Assembly: GCA_900539345.1 (NCBI GenBank)
Contig: UQBS01000002.1
Location: forward strand, 1-64,000
DNA: 64,000 bases
Direction of reading: 5' to 3'
DNA from: an uncultured Coriobacteriaceae bacterium
GTDB lineage: Bacteria; Actinomycetota; Coriobacteriia; Coriobacteriales; UMGS124
Shown here: positions 35,874 through 45,156 of the stretch, one piece after another
Position numbering within the stretch: position 1 is the stretch's first letter
Layout: every line of letters begins with the position of its first letter
The notes under the pieces: generated by a model
The model's input: only the letters and a program-made list of their open reading frames with translations
Told to the model about the DNA's origin: nothing
Database searches by the model: none
Program-made: the position numbers and the translations under genes

Positions 35874-36320
35874 CTACAGCTGGTCGGTGTCGAGCCAGAT
35901 GGTGAAGGGGCCGGAGTTTACCAGGGAGACTTGCATGTCGGCGCCGAACTCGCCCGTTTGCACTTCGCCCATGTCGGTGCGTACCATCTCGCAAAAGCGC
36001 TCGTAGAGGGCGCGTGCGGTGTCGGGGGCGCCGGCGGAGGTGAACGAGGGGCGGTTGCCGTGCTTGCAGTCGGCGTAGAGCGTGAACTGGCTCACCACAA
36101 GCACCTGGCCGTCCACGTCGGTAAGCGAACGGTTTGTCTTGCCGGCCTCGTCCTCGAAGATGCGCAGCTTGCGAATCTTGTCCCAAAGCTTGCGCGCGAC
36201 TGCCTCGTCGTCGGCGTGCCCCACGCCGAGAAGGATGAGGTAGCCGCGCCCGATGCGGCCGACCGTTGCGCCCGCGATGTCGACCTGTGCCTGTTCCACG
36301 CGCTGGATGAGTGCTCGCAT
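35874..36320 (-). CDS. dtd: D-aminoacyl-tRNA deacylase
   Basis: Proofreading enzyme of 148 residues that removes D-amino acids and glycine from mischarged tRNA. It starts [13 protein letters not shown] and carries the catalytic SQFTLYAD and the Gly-cisPro motif NSGPFT. AAAGGA precedes ATG 36320. Convergent with rdgB. Confidence 0.95.
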   Translation of the reverse strand: MRALIQRVEQAQVDIAGATVGRIGRGYLILLGVGHADDEAVARKLWDKIRKLRIFEDEAGKTNRSLTDVDGQVLVVSQFTLYADCKHGNRPSFTSAGAPDTARALYERFCEMVRTDMGEVQTGEFGADMQVSLVNSGPFTIWLDTDQL

Positions 36321-36462
36321 GTGCGTCCTTTCAAAGTCGTCGTTGCCGGCAGACATGATACCAACGCTCGACAAGAAGAGCCCTGCCTTCACAGGGAAGA
36401 CGGGGCTCTTTGCGCATCGGGGGATGCGTGGAGGGGATTGTCGTGCGAGGGGGTGTCGTGCC

Positions 36463-38274
36463 TTACGCCAGGGCGTTGGCAGCGGCGGACTGGCCGGCGA
36501 TGCGGCCAAAGACGATGATGTCGGTGAAGGAGTTGCCGCCCAGACGGTTGCCGCCTTGGACGCCGCCCGTGCACTCACCGGCAGCGTAGAGGTTGGCGAT
36601 GGGGGTGCCGTCGTCCTTCGTCACCTGAGCGTCGGTGTTGATGGCCAGGCCGCCCATGGTGTAGTGGATCGTGGGGATACGCTTGGAGGCGTAGAAGGGG
36701 CCGTCCTCGACCTTGTCGCCCAGGAGCTTCTTGCCGGGGTCGACCATGGTGTCCTCGCCGGCGTCGATGACCGCGTTGTAGCCGTCGATGGTCTCCTCGA
36801 GGGTGGCGGGGTCGAGCTCGATCTGCTCGGCCAGGTCGGCGATGGTGTCGGCCTGGAAGCTGTGGCCGGTGGCCACGAGGTCGGCAATCTGGTCGAGACG
36901 GTCGTCGGTGATGTCGGTGGAGTCGACGATGAGCCACATCTCGTCGTTGGTCTGCTCAAGGATGGCGTTGGCGATCTCGTCGCGGCGGCCGTCCTCGGCG
37001 GTGAAGCGCTTGGCCTCGTCGTTCACCATGACGTAGTCCTCAACGCCCAGCCAGTTGCCCACGAAGGTGGCCACGCCGCCGTTCTGGGGGTCGCCGAGCG
37101 GGTGAATTTGCACGAGCTCCATGTTCTTGAGACCGGCGCCGATCTCCTGAGCCATGGGGATGGCATCGCCGGTGGCGCTCACGTTGCAGGAAGAGGGCAT
37201 GGTCTCGGTCACGCGGGTGTCGTACTGCATGGCGAGCTGGGGGTTGCGGGCATAGCCACCGGTGGCCATGACAACGGACTTAGCGGTGACGGTGACGGGG
37301 TTGCCGGAAGAGACGCGGGAGCCCGTGACGCCCGTGACGTTGCCGTCGGCGTCGGTGGAGATGGCCTCAACCTTTGCGTCGGTGTAGTACTTCACGCCCA
37401 GGCGAGTGGCGCAGTCCATGAGGCAGCTGACGTAATAGGCGCCGCCCTGCTGACCCATCTTCTGAACCTTGATGGAGTGGCCGCGCTGCCACTTGCCGCC
37501 GATGGCCGTGAAGACCTCGTCGTTGAAGACCAGACCGTGGGCCTCCATCCAGTGGATGCCGTCAAGGGCGTTGTCGGCCAGGATGCGCACGAGCTCGGGG
37601 TCGGCCTTCTCGTCGCCGCCCTCGTAGGTGTCCTCAAAGAACTTGTCGGCGGAATCTTCGATGCCCATGGGGTCCTGGCGGGCGGGGTCGGGGGAGTTAA
37701 AGGTGCCCTCGCCGCAGTTGGTGTTGCCGCCGTAGATGTCCATCTTGTCGAGCAGGATGACCTTGGCACCGGCCTCGGCAGCGGAGACGGCAGCGGCCAT
37801 GCCGGCGCCGCCCGTACCCACGACCACGACGTCGCACTCCTCCTCGATGGCGGGTGCGGGCTCAAGGCCGCTCTCGGCGTCCTCGAGGGCATCAACGTCA
37901 GCGCCGGCCTGCTCGTAGGCGTCGGCCAGAGCGGACTTGAAGCCGAAGGAGGTGAGGGTGGCGCCGGTCACGGAGTCGAGGTTGAGCGTCTGAGACTCAA
38001 GGGCGCGCTGCGTCAGGATCTCGATGGCGGCGTCGCCGATGTTCTTGGACTCGTTGGAGCGGGCGACGATGGCGGTGAGCTTGCCGTCCTTGAACGTGGC
38101 CTCAAGATCGATGTCGCCGTTGCGGCCGGTGCCGGTGGCGGCGTAGGTGCCGTCGGCGATGGAGGAAGCGGCCTCCTCTGCCTTGGCGAGCTGGACGCCG
38201 CCCATGGCTGCGACGGCGGCGAGGCCGGCGGCGCCGGCGACGAACTGACGACGGGTGGAAGTGGTGGTGAACAT
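36463..38274 (-). CDS. Tat-exported flavin fumarate reductase-type oxidoreductase (FMN_bind + FAD_binding_2)
   Basis: An exported redox enzyme of 603 residues. A twin-arginine signal (STRRQFVAG) is followed by an FMN_bind domain (about 38-130) whose [10 protein letters not shown] places a covalently flavinylated Thr at 106, then an FAD domain from [16 protein letters not shown] (about 143) to [10 protein letters not shown] and the C-terminal [15 protein letters not shown]. This is the Shewanella FccA/urocanate-reductase-like plan without heme; the acceptor could be fumarate, urocanate or another enoate. I start at ATG 38274 after AAAGGGG. The membrane LuxR-type gene upstream on the same strand is its likely regulator, as is common in Coriobacteriia. 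Confidence 0.9.
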   Translation of the reverse strand: MFTTTSTRRQFVAGAAGLAAVAAMGGVQLAKAEEAASSIADGTYAATGTGRNGDIDLEATFKDGKLTAIVARSNESKNIGDAAIEILTQRALESQTLNLDSVTGATLTSFGFKSALADAYEQAGADVDALEDAESGLEPAPAIEEECDVVVVGTGGAGMAAAVSAAEAGAKVILLDKMDIYGGNTNCGEGTFNSPDPARQDPMGIEDSADKFFEDTYEGGDEKADPELVRILADNALDGIHWMEAHGLVFNDEVFTAIGGKWQRGHSIKVQKMGQQGGAYYVSCLMDCATRLGVKYYTDAKVEAISTDADGNVTGVTGSRVSSGNPVTVTAKSVVMATGGYARNPQLAMQYDTRVTETMPSSCNVSATGDAIPMAQEIGAGLKNMELVQIHPLGDPQNGGVATFVGNWLGVEDYVMVNDEAKRFTAEDGRRDEIANAILEQTNDEMWLIVDSTDITDDRLDQIADLVATGHSFQADTIADLAEQIELDPATLEETIDGYNAVIDAGEDTMVDPGKKLLGDKVEDGPFYASKRIPTIHYTMGGLAINTDAQVTKDDGTPIANLYAAGECTGGVQGGNRLGGNSFTDIIVFGRIAGQSAAANALA

Positions 38275-38546
38275 GTGGACCCCTTTCGACACTGACTTTG
38301 ACGTGCATTGCCTGATGGATGTCGCTTTGCCCGGCGCTTGCGCCCTAGGTGTCTTGCATCCCGTGTCTTGCATCCGGGATGCGTGTGCCTCGAGTGCCGC
38401 GCTGTGCTTTGCTGACTCGTACAATGCGCCGAAAACGCCGCCGCCGAAATTGCACGAACGGTGTGGTTGTTGGTTTTGCCCCTCGCACACCTTTGGTGTG
38501 AGTCTCATCATGCCTGATAGGTTGATGTGTCAAGCCAAAAGGCGGC

Positions 38547-38592
38547 GAAAAAGAAATCCGCCGCCCCCTCGCGGTGCGAAGGAGCGGCGGAT
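38547..38592 (-). terminator. Terminator of the LuxR-type gene
   Basis: On the minus strand ATCCGCCGCTCC pairs with GGGGGCGGCGGAT, followed by TTCTTTTTC, about 70 bases past the stop codon and about 270 bases before the fumarate reductase start. Confidence 0.75.
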
Positions 38593-38661
38593 GCGTGCAG
38601 GGGGTCGCGCAGGGCTCGAAACGGGTCGCAAGACCCCGATACGTGTCGTATTTTCGGGTGC

Positions 38662-40092
38662 CTATTTTTGACTTTCGCCCATCTGTTCCATGAGCAGATC
38701 GAGCAACTCCTGCTTGGAATGGACGCCCACTTTCGTGTACAGGTGGCGGGCGTGGCTGCGCACCGTGTTCTCCGAGATGCACAGGCTTTCGGCGATGTAG
38801 CCCTTCGAGCGGCCCTTGCAGATGAGCTCCATGACCTCAAGCTCGCGGTCGGTGAGGCCGGAGTCGTGCCCGAGGCGCTTGCATGCGTTGCCGAGCGCGT
38901 CGAAAAGCGCCGGGGGCACGGGAGGCTTCTCGAGGTCGGCAAAGACGCGTCCAGCTGAGAAGTCGCGCTCGTCGAGCATGAAAATACTGGCCATGGCGAG
39001 CAGGTACACGATGACGGAGACGAGCGAGGTCATGGCAACGCTCGTGGTGAAGAGGCCTCCGATCGCGCGTCCCACGGGGAAGGGCAGACAGTACGCCGTC
39101 CAGCCCATGGCAAACACTGCCAGGGGGTTGATGGTGCTGCGGTGGGCCACATCGGCGAGGAACGCCCACAGCAGCATGACCACGAGCGTCTGTCCCACAG
39201 CCACAAAGACGAGCGCCCAGCCCGAGAAGGCGCGGCCGAAAAGGGGCAGTGCGAGCACGCCCGTTGCCGTGAACACAAGTGTGGCGCGCCACAAGTCGGA
39301 GAAGTGCAGCGAGCGGCGCTTGACCAGGACAACCCAGATGATGCCTGCGGCAGTGGCGACCTCGAGCAGGTGGTGGACGAGTGAGAGTGCCGCCTTGGGG
39401 GCGGGGTCGGCTTCCACATGGATGCCCTGCATGATGCCGATGACCAGCCCGTATGCGGCGATGCCGAAGAGGATTTTGATGTAGGGGCGCTGCCTGCGTG
39501 GGTCGACCAGCACTTCGACCGGCTTGGCCGGGGGTTGTGCCGCCATGGCGCGGTCGCACAGGATGAATGACGCGAACGGAAGAACTGCGCACACTGCGGC
39601 GGCCCACGCGTCGGGTATGAGGTCGATGGGAATCTTGACGAGGCTGCCTATGAGCATCGCCCCAAAGATGCAGGCAAGCGCGTCGCGTGTCTCAAGCGCC
39701 GCGTAGAAGAACGACCATTGCATGTACGTCCAGCCCATGCCGATGCCGCAGAATACCGCCGCTGCCTGGAGTATCTGTTCGGCGGGGAGTCCTTGGGGCA
39801 AGGGGAGGACGAGTGCGAGGGTTCCCAGCGCCATGAGCGTGGCGAGGGGCCAGTGGATCCACGAGAGGGTCTTTGAAGTGGGCTTCGCCAGAAGGGCCCC
39901 TATCGTGAGGCCAGGCGTGAAGAGCGTGAGCGAGATGTAGATGGTGACGGTGAGCGTCATCTGGGGGTGTGCCGCGCTGGCGAGGTGACAGGCGTCCCAA
40001 ATCCACACGTGGCCGCACAGGATGCCGAAGTAGCACAGGCGCGGGTTGCGCAGCGTGTGGGGAAGAGCTTCGCGGTCTGGAATGAGCGACAT
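38662..40092 (-). CDS. Membrane-embedded LuxR-type regulator
   Basis: A 476-residue protein: about 400 residues forming roughly twelve hydrophobic segments, then a C-terminal LuxR helix-turn-helix (LTDRELEVMELICKGRSKGY, then ENTVRSHARHLYTKVGV). This fusion of an MFS-like sensor with an HTH is abundant in Coriobacteriia (Eggerthella, Slackia) and tends to lie beside Tat-exported reductase genes, as here. The ligand is unknown; by analogy it should control the downstream fumarate-reductase-type gene. GAGGG precedes the ATG. Confidence 0.88.
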   Translation of the reverse strand: MSLIPDREALPHTLRNPRLCYFGILCGHVWIWDACHLASAAHPQMTLTVTIYISLTLFTPGLTIGALLAKPTSKTLSWIHWPLATLMALGTLALVLPLPQGLPAEQILQAAAVFCGIGMGWTYMQWSFFYAALETRDALACIFGAMLIGSLVKIPIDLIPDAWAAAVCAVLPFASFILCDRAMAAQPPAKPVEVLVDPRRQRPYIKILFGIAAYGLVIGIMQGIHVEADPAPKAALSLVHHLLEVATAAGIIWVVLVKRRSLHFSDLWRATLVFTATGVLALPLFGRAFSGWALVFVAVGQTLVVMLLWAFLADVAHRSTINPLAVFAMGWTAYCLPFPVGRAIGGLFTTSVAMTSLVSVIVYLLAMASIFMLDERDFSAGRVFADLEKPPVPPALFDALGNACKRLGHDSGLTDRELEVMELICKGRSKGYIAESLCISENTVRSHARHLYTKVGVHSKQELLDLLMEQMGESQK

Positions 40093-40332
40093 AGCGTGCC
40101 CTCACTTGGGATTGGCGGTGTATGGATGCAGGCAACATGCCATTCTACAACGCTTTTGTTCCAGGCCGATGATAGGTTCCGCGGGGTTGTGGTCATGCGT
40201 TTGGTTGTTTATGGGCCGCAGTGTTATCAATCGGTGGCAAAGTCACATTCTCATGCTCTGCGCGCCGTGGCGGTCGTACACTGTGCCTTGCAGGGGATGC
40301 AAGATTGGAACCTTACGAAAGGATGTACGCCC

Positions 40333-40587
40333 ATGTGCACCAACGGCATCAACACCACCCAGTTTGAGCAGCTCATCGACCAGATCGATGACTACGTGGC
40401 CCTCCAGGTGCGCCACACCCACAAGCTTGCCCATGCCGCCGACAACGCCGGCTACGAGAACTGCCACCTGAAGCTGCATGCCGCCTCCGACATGCTCGCC
40501 GAGGTGCGCAACCTGCTCGACGAGGCCAAGTTTGCGCTGGAGGATGACGTCAACTCCGTTTCTGCCGTTGACGTCCATGCAGTGTAA
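40333..40587 (+). CDS. Small helical protein, function unknown
   Basis: An 84-residue soluble acidic protein beginning MCTNGINTTQFEQLI at ATG 40333, with AAAGGA upstream. It appears all-helical (VRHTHKLAHAADNAGYENCH and DMLAEVRNLLDEAKFALEDD), with several His. No signal or membrane segment. I do not recognise the family. A family B repeat begins four bases after its stop codon. Confidence 0.6.
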   Translation: MCTNGINTTQFEQLIDQIDDYVALQVRHTHKLAHAADNAGYENCHLKLHAASDMLAEVRNLLDEAKFALEDDVNSVSAVDVHAV

Positions 40588-40590
40588 GTA

Positions 40591-40823
40591 GCGGAACCTT
40601 ATGCGCTGCGTTCCCGGGAGGCTAGAGTACTCCAGTACACGTCGCCTCCCGGCGCCTTGCGCATCAGAACCCGCGTTTTAGTGGGTGGCGGAACCGGATG
40701 CGCTGCGTTCCGCGGAGTCTCATGTACGTCCAGTAGGCCAAAGGCCCGCACCGCGCACGTCGGCATCGCGCGCCCTGCGCATCAGAACCCGCGTTTTGGT
40801 GGGTGGCGGAACCGGATGCGCTG
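40591..40823. repeat. Family B structured repeats: two units and a half unit
   Basis: Unit 1 (40591-40680) and unit 2 (40688-40799) start with GCGGAACC and end with AGAACCCGCGTTTT; a half unit is at 40806-40823. In unit 1, ATGCGC pairs with GCGCAT, CCGGGAGGC with GCCTCCCGG, and an apical AGTACTCC-AGTAC hairpin closes it. Unit 2 keeps the outer stem, but its middle is scrambled. The element follows the stop codon of the preceding gene and has the same orientation to that gene as at the other two loci. Confidence 0.8.
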
Positions 40824-40841
40824 AGGTTTTGCTTGTGTATG

Positions 40842-40879
40842 AAAAAAGCCGTCCGGGCTGGTGCTCGGGCGGCTTTTTT
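40842..40879. terminator. Bidirectional terminator
   Basis: AAAAAAGCCGTCCGGGC faces GCTCGGGCGGCTTTTTT; serves vanZ on the minus strand and read-through from the plus strand. Confidence 0.88.
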
Positions 40880-40884
40880 GTGGC

Positions 40885-41439
40885 TTATGCTGGGATTTTC
40901 TTTGCTTTGTGCCGGGTGGTCAGGGTGTGGACGAGCAGGGTGAGCGCGACTCCGGTGGCAGCGCCGCAGCAGTCAAGTAGGACGTCGCTCACCTGCCCCG
41001 AGCGCCCCTCGACGAAGAGCTGGATGGTCTCGTCGCAGCTTGGCACGCCCACGAGCAGCGCGGCGCACAGCACGACGGCACCCGTGCAATGAGGCGAGCG
41101 GTGGGGCGTGAACGCCTGCATGCCGATGAGTCCCAGCACGAGGTACTCGCTGAAATGGGCGCACTTGCGCACGATGTGGTCGGTCAGCCACTCATAGGGC
41201 AGCCCCACGCCGGCCAGGCAGCCCTGCAGGAACTCGAGCACGCCTCCACTGAGAGCGCCTGAGGTGCTGGCGGGCTCCAACGAGTTTCCCCAGATGAAGC
41301 ACACCATGAGGCAAAACACGGCGATCCAAGGCCAGCGTAGGTGCCCCTTGAGACCACGGTTCGTTTCGAGCGTTCCCGTCGTGTTTTGCTTGTCTGTCAC
41401 GTGCTTCCCCTTTGCCTTGCTGCGGTCACAATTCTCCAC
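40885..41439 (-). CDS. VanZ-family membrane protein
   Basis: A 184-residue protein with four to five membrane spans. VanZ signatures are clear: HIVRKCAHFSEYLVLGL and DETIQLFVEGRSGQVSDVLL. The family is linked to low-level teicoplanin resistance or to lipid/wall modification, but its reaction is unknown. The start may be GTG 41439 or, better supported by AAGGGG, GTG 41400. No van genes are nearby. Confidence 0.88.
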   Translation of the reverse strand: MENCDRSKAKGKHVTDKQNTTGTLETNRGLKGHLRWPWIAVFCLMVCFIWGNSLEPASTSGALSGGVLEFLQGCLAGVGLPYEWLTDHIVRKCAHFSEYLVLGLIGMQAFTPHRSPHCTGAVVLCAALLVGVPSCDETIQLFVEGRSGQVSDVLLDCCGAATGVALTLLVHTLTTRHKAKKIPA

Positions 41440-41489
41440 TGTATCCCTGCGAGGCGCCGAACTCGTCGAGCGCGTGTGAATTTACCCTC

Positions 41490-41518
41490 TTGCAATTTCT
41501 TTACACGTGGGGTACCTT
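41490..41518 (+). promoter_or_regulatory. Promoter of the FMN-riboswitch transcript
   Basis: TTGCAA (41490-41495) and TACCTT (41513-41518) are 17 bases apart, with the aptamer starting about 15 bases later. Confidence 0.5.
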
Positions 41519-41532
41519 ACGCCTTGCGTATC

Positions 41533-41660
41533 TGTTACGGGGCGGGGTGAGATTCCCCACCGGCGGTATGGGTCTGGCCGACCCGAGCCCGCGAGCCAGC
41601 AATAGCTGGCCGACCTGGTGAGATTCCAGGGCCGACGGTATAGTCCGGATGATAGTAACA
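41533..41660 (+). promoter_or_regulatory. FMN riboswitch (RFN element)
   Basis: The conserved RFN blocks occur in order: GGGGCGGGGTGAGATTCCCC, ACCGGCGGT, AGCCCGCGAGCC, GGTGAGATTCCAGG, GCCGACGGTATAGTCCGGAT. The closing helix P1 pairs TGTTAC (41533-41538) with GTAACA (41655-41660). FMN binding should switch off the downstream riboflavin transporter gene through the terminator at 41687. Confidence 0.96.
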
Positions 41661-41686
41661 CCTGGTCGTGCCACACATCGCTACCA

Positions 41687-41717
41687 GAGACCCGCTGCAG
41701 CCGTGCGCGGGTCTTTT
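41687..41717 (+). terminator. Riboswitch-controlled attenuator
   Basis: AGACCCGC pairs with GCGGGTCT, followed by TTTTTG. CTGGTCG...CTACCAG just upstream may form the competing fold. Confidence 0.8.
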
Positions 41718-41805
41718 TGTTTGTAGGAGGCCAGGGGGGCTTCCGGCAAAAAGTGCAGCCCGCGCCTTCACGCCCGCCCAAGGCGGGTAGAAAGGCTGGT
41801 GTACC

Positions 41806-42402
41806 ATGGCCGCATCTAACGCAAGCACCGAGAAGTCCGGAGTCAACAAGGCCAAGCGCAGCCACTGGAGCGTGCGCGAGCTCGTGACGCTTGCCATCTT
41901 CAGCGCACTGGGCATGGCTTTGTCGTTCATCCAGATCCCGATTTTCCCGCCTGCGCCCTACCTGCAGTATGACCCGAGCGGCATCGTCACGCTCACCGTC
42001 GCCCTCATGTACGGCCCTGCCGCCGGCATCATGGTGCAGCTCGTGAGCTGGATTCCCAAGCTCATCATGTCCCCGCTGGGTTCGCTGCTCACCTTTGTCG
42101 CCATGATCGGTGCCGTGCTCATCGTGGGCCTCATCTACAAGAAGTTCCACAACCTGAAGGGCGCTATCGTGGCCATCGTCGTGGGCTCCGTGGTCTTCAC
42201 TGCCATTGCCATCGCCATGAACTTCGTCATCACCCCCATCTACACGCCTGGCGTTACCGTTGAGGCGGTCGCGAGCATGGTGGTGCCGATCCTTCTTCCC
42301 TTCAACATCATCAAGTGCGTCATCAACGGCGTTGTCACTGGCCTTCTCTACAAGCCGGTTTCCAACCTTGTGAAGATGCGCGACAGCCGCGCCCACGCAT
42401 AA
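41806..42402 (+). CDS. ribU: ECF transporter substrate-binding (S) component for riboflavin
   Basis: Integral membrane protein of 198 residues with about six spans, the riboflavin-capturing S component that docks with the ECF module. The N-terminal region has VRELVTLAIFSALGMAL and YLQYDPSGI, typical of RibU. The FMN riboswitch upstream independently supports riboflavin as substrate. The ECF ATPases and EcfT are encoded just downstream, so the complete importer is in one place. A hairpin at 42438-42483 with no T tail separates them. Confidence 0.95.
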   Translation: MAASNASTEKSGVNKAKRSHWSVRELVTLAIFSALGMALSFIQIPIFPPAPYLQYDPSGIVTLTVALMYGPAAGIMVQLVSWIPKLIMSPLGSLLTFVAMIGAVLIVGLIYKKFHNLKGAIVAIVVGSVVFTAIAIAMNFVITPIYTPGVTVEAVASMVVPILLPFNIIKCVINGVVTGLLYKPVSNLVKMRDSRAHA

Positions 42403-42589
42403 CGTAGAAATCCCTGCGTAGGGTACAACGAACGAATCCGAAGGGAGGTCGCCCGGGCACTGTTTCCGGCGGCCTCCCTTCGCGGGTGTACGCGAGTTTT
42501 GACATTGCGTCAGTTTTGGTATCCGCGGGGCTCAACATGTGAGGGTCGCCGTGGCACAGCCAAGTTTTCCGCAAGAAAAAGGGGTATGA

Positions 42590-43435
42590 ATGCCGGCTCA
42601 GATAGACATTGCCGACGCGAGGTTTGCCTACGACGGCGAGCACGAGGTACTGCATGGTGTGAACCTGCAGATTGAAGAGGGGTCCTACGTTGTCATTCTC
42701 GGCCATAACGGCTCGGGCAAGTCGACGCTTGCGCGCACGATGAACGCACTTATCGTTCCCGACGAAGGCTCCGTGAGTGCATGCGGCCTGTCCAGCGCCG
42801 ATCCCGACGAGCAGATCGAGATTCGCCGTCATGTGGGCATGGTCTTTCAAAATCCGGACAACCAGATGGTCACGAGCATCGTGGCCGACGACGTCGCTTT
42901 TGGCCCGGAGAACCTCGGTATTCCTCAGCCTGAAATTGTCCGTCGTGTTGACGAGGCGCTCGAGGCCGTTGCCATGACTGAGTACGCCCAGGCCGACCCC
43001 ACCGAGCTTTCCGGCGGTCAGAAGCAGCGCGTTTCCATCGCCGGCATGCTCGCCATGAACCCTGACGTGCTCGTGTTCGACGAGCCGTGCGCCATGCTCG
43101 ACCCGCGTGGCCGCCGTGGCGTGCGCCGCGTCATGCGCAACCTCAACGAGCGCGGCATGACGATCGTGCACATCACGCACTTCATGGAAGACGCGCTCGA
43201 CGCCGATGTGGTGCACGTGATGGACAAGGGCAACATCGTGCTTTCCGGCACGCCCGACGAGGTCTTCGCCCACGGCGACCTTCTCCGCAGCCTGGGTCTT
43301 GAGCAGCCGTTTGCCATGAAGCTGGCCCATGCCCTGCGTGCTCGCGGAATCGATGTGACCGACACTGCCCGCCTTCCCGAGCTTGAGGAGCAGATTTGCA
43401 AGCTCGCTGGGATTGATGCAGAGAAAGGCGAGTAG
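42590..43435 (+). CDS. ecfA1: ECF transporter ATPase A1
   Basis: A 281-residue ABC ATPase of the energy-coupling module. Walker A GHNGSGKST, Q-loop VFQNPDNQMVTS, signature LSGGQKQR and Walker B VLVFDEPCAMLDP. The Q-helix NPDNQ is typical of EcfA. It ends two bases before ecfA2. AAGGGG precedes the ATG. The module can serve several S components, not only RibU. Confidence 0.95.
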   Translation: MPAQIDIADARFAYDGEHEVLHGVNLQIEEGSYVVILGHNGSGKSTLARTMNALIVPDEGSVSACGLSSADPDEQIEIRRHVGMVFQNPDNQMVTSIVADDVAFGPENLGIPQPEIVRRVDEALEAVAMTEYAQADPTELSGGQKQRVSIAGMLAMNPDVLVFDEPCAMLDPRGRRGVRRVMRNLNERGMTIVHITHFMEDALDADVVHVMDKGNIVLSGTPDEVFAHGDLLRSLGLEQPFAMKLAHALRARGIDVTDTARLPELEEQICKLAGIDAEKGE

Positions 43436-43437
43436 TC

Positions 43438-44322
43438 ATGCCGCTTGTTTTTGACCACGTGACCTATCACTACGATACCGAGGTCGTGGGACCTGCCCTC
43501 GACGACGTGTCGCTTACCGTAAACGACGGCGAGTTCGTCGCCTTCATCGGACACACGGGTTCGGGCAAGTCTACGCTGGCGGAGCACTGCAACGCCACCA
43601 AGCTGCCCTCATCGGGCACCGTGACGATGGACGGTCTCTCTACGGCCGACCGCAAGGCTCGCCGTGAGGTGCGCCGCCTGGTGGGCTTCGTCGCCCAGTA
43701 CCCCGAGTACCAGCTCTTTGCCGAGACCGTGCGCGAGGACGTGGGCTTTGGCCCGCGCAACCTGGGCATGAACGAGGCCGAGGTGGATGAGGCCGTGCGC
43801 GGCGCCATCGCACTTGTGGGTCTGGATTACGACGCTGTGGCGGAGAAGTCGCCCTTCGACCTGTCGGGCGGTCAGAAGCGCCGCGTGGCGCTTGCCGGCA
43901 TCATCGCCATGCACCCCAAGGTACTCGTGCTTGACGAGCCCATGGTGGGCCTGGACCCCCGCGGCCGTCGCGAGGTGTTCGACATCGTGCGCTCCCTGCA
44001 CAAGAGCGGCACCACGATCGTCATGGTCTCGCACTCCATGGAAGACGTCGCCGAGGCGGCCCAGCGCATCGTGGTGCTCGATCACGGTCGCATCGTCGAC
44101 GAAGGGGCGCCTGAGGTGGTCTTCTCCCATTCGGACCTGCTCCATCGCGTGGGCCTCGACGTGCCCCTGCCGGCGCGTGTTGCCAACGACCTGGGCAAGC
44201 GCGGCCTCGAGCTGGGATGCGAGCCCCTCACGCTCGACGCTCTCGCTGATGCCATTGCAGCTCGCCTGGGTGGCAAGGCCGCCGATGCGCAAGCCCGCAG
44301 CGTGAAGGGCGGTGAGCGCTAA
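43438..44322 (+). CDS. ecfA2: ECF transporter ATPase A2
   Basis: A 294-residue second ATPase. Walker A GHTGSGKST, Q-loop VAQYPEYQLFAE, signature LSGGQKRR and Walker B VLVLDEPMVGLDP. The YPEYQLF Q-helix is the EcfA2 pattern. It pairs with EcfA1 and contacts EcfT coupling helices. Its stop overlaps the ecfT start by one base (TAATG). Confidence 0.95.
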   Translation: MPLVFDHVTYHYDTEVVGPALDDVSLTVNDGEFVAFIGHTGSGKSTLAEHCNATKLPSSGTVTMDGLSTADRKARREVRRLVGFVAQYPEYQLFAETVREDVGFGPRNLGMNEAEVDEAVRGAIALVGLDYDAVAEKSPFDLSGGQKRRVALAGIIAMHPKVLVLDEPMVGLDPRGRREVFDIVRSLHKSGTTIVMVSHSMEDVAEAAQRIVVLDHGRIVDEGAPEVVFSHSDLLHRVGLDVPLPARVANDLGKRGLELGCEPLTLDALADAIAARLGGKAADAQARSVKGGER

Positions 44323-45122
44323 TGAGTTCGTCCATTACCGTGGGTTCGTTCTACAACGTCAAGTCGCCCTTGCATGCGCTCGACCCGCGCGTAAAGATGG
44401 CCATCATGGTCGTCTTCATGGTGAGCGTGTTCTTGGCGCCGGCGCCTTGGGGCCTCATCCCTGTTGCCGTGATGCTCGTGCTTGCGACGGTCCTTTCCTG
44501 CGTGCCCCTGCGCATCGTTGGCAAGGCAATTAAGCCGCTGTGGTTCTTTGTCGTTTTCACGGCGCTGGTCAACATCTTCCTTGTGCGCGAGGGCAACGTG
44601 GTGGCGCACTTCCTGGGGTTCTCCATCACCGACCATGCGCTCGTCCAAAGCGTCTACATGGCGTTTCGCGTGTTTGCGCTCATGATGGCCGGCACCATTT
44701 TCTCGCTGGTGACTTCACCTATCTCGATTACCGACGGTGCCGAGCGCCTGCTTGCGCCTCTTGCGCGTTTTGGGCTGCCCGTCCACGAGCTTGCCATGAT
44801 GTACACCATCGCCATTCGTTTCATGCCCACGCTTTTCGACGAGGTCCAGCACATCATGGCTGCGCAGGCTTCGCGCGGCGCCCGCTTTGATGAGGGCCGT
44901 CTTATCGACCGTGTCCGCTTCTTTGTTCCCATTCTGGTGCCGCTCTTTGCAAGTGCCCTGCGGCATGCCGAGGAACTTGCAAGTGCCATGGAGGCTCGCT
45001 GCTACGTGGGTGGCGAGGGCCGCACGCACTACCATGTGCTTGAGGTCCGCAAGGGCGACTGGGTGGCAATCGCCGTCGCCATTTTCTACCTTGCGAGTCT
45101 GGTGGTGCTGGCGTTTGTCTAA
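44322..45122 (+). CDS. ecfT: ECF transporter transmembrane (T) component
   Basis: Membrane scaffold of 266 residues with about five to six spans, and long cytoplasmic coupling helices containing the conserved short Arg motifs (AQASRGARF and MEARCYVGG). It joins EcfA1A2 to S components such as RibU. Start overlaps ecfA2. Confidence 0.94.
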   Translation: MSSSITVGSFYNVKSPLHALDPRVKMAIMVVFMVSVFLAPAPWGLIPVAVMLVLATVLSCVPLRIVGKAIKPLWFFVVFTALVNIFLVREGNVVAHFLGFSITDHALVQSVYMAFRVFALMMAGTIFSLVTSPISITDGAERLLAPLARFGLPVHELAMMYTIAIRFMPTLFDEVQHIMAAQASRGARFDEGRLIDRVRFFVPILVPLFASALRHAEELASAMEARCYVGGEGRTHYHVLEVRKGDWVAIAVAIFYLASLVVLAFV

Positions 45123-45156
45123 CGCCTGCTTTTGTTCGAGGAGAGGGGAGCAGCCG

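Noticed and set aside
42438..42483. Terminator between ribU and ecfA1
   Set aside because: The hairpin (CGAAGGGAGG with CCTCCCTTCG) has no T tail on either strand, so I do not call it a terminator; it may be a processing or stability structure.
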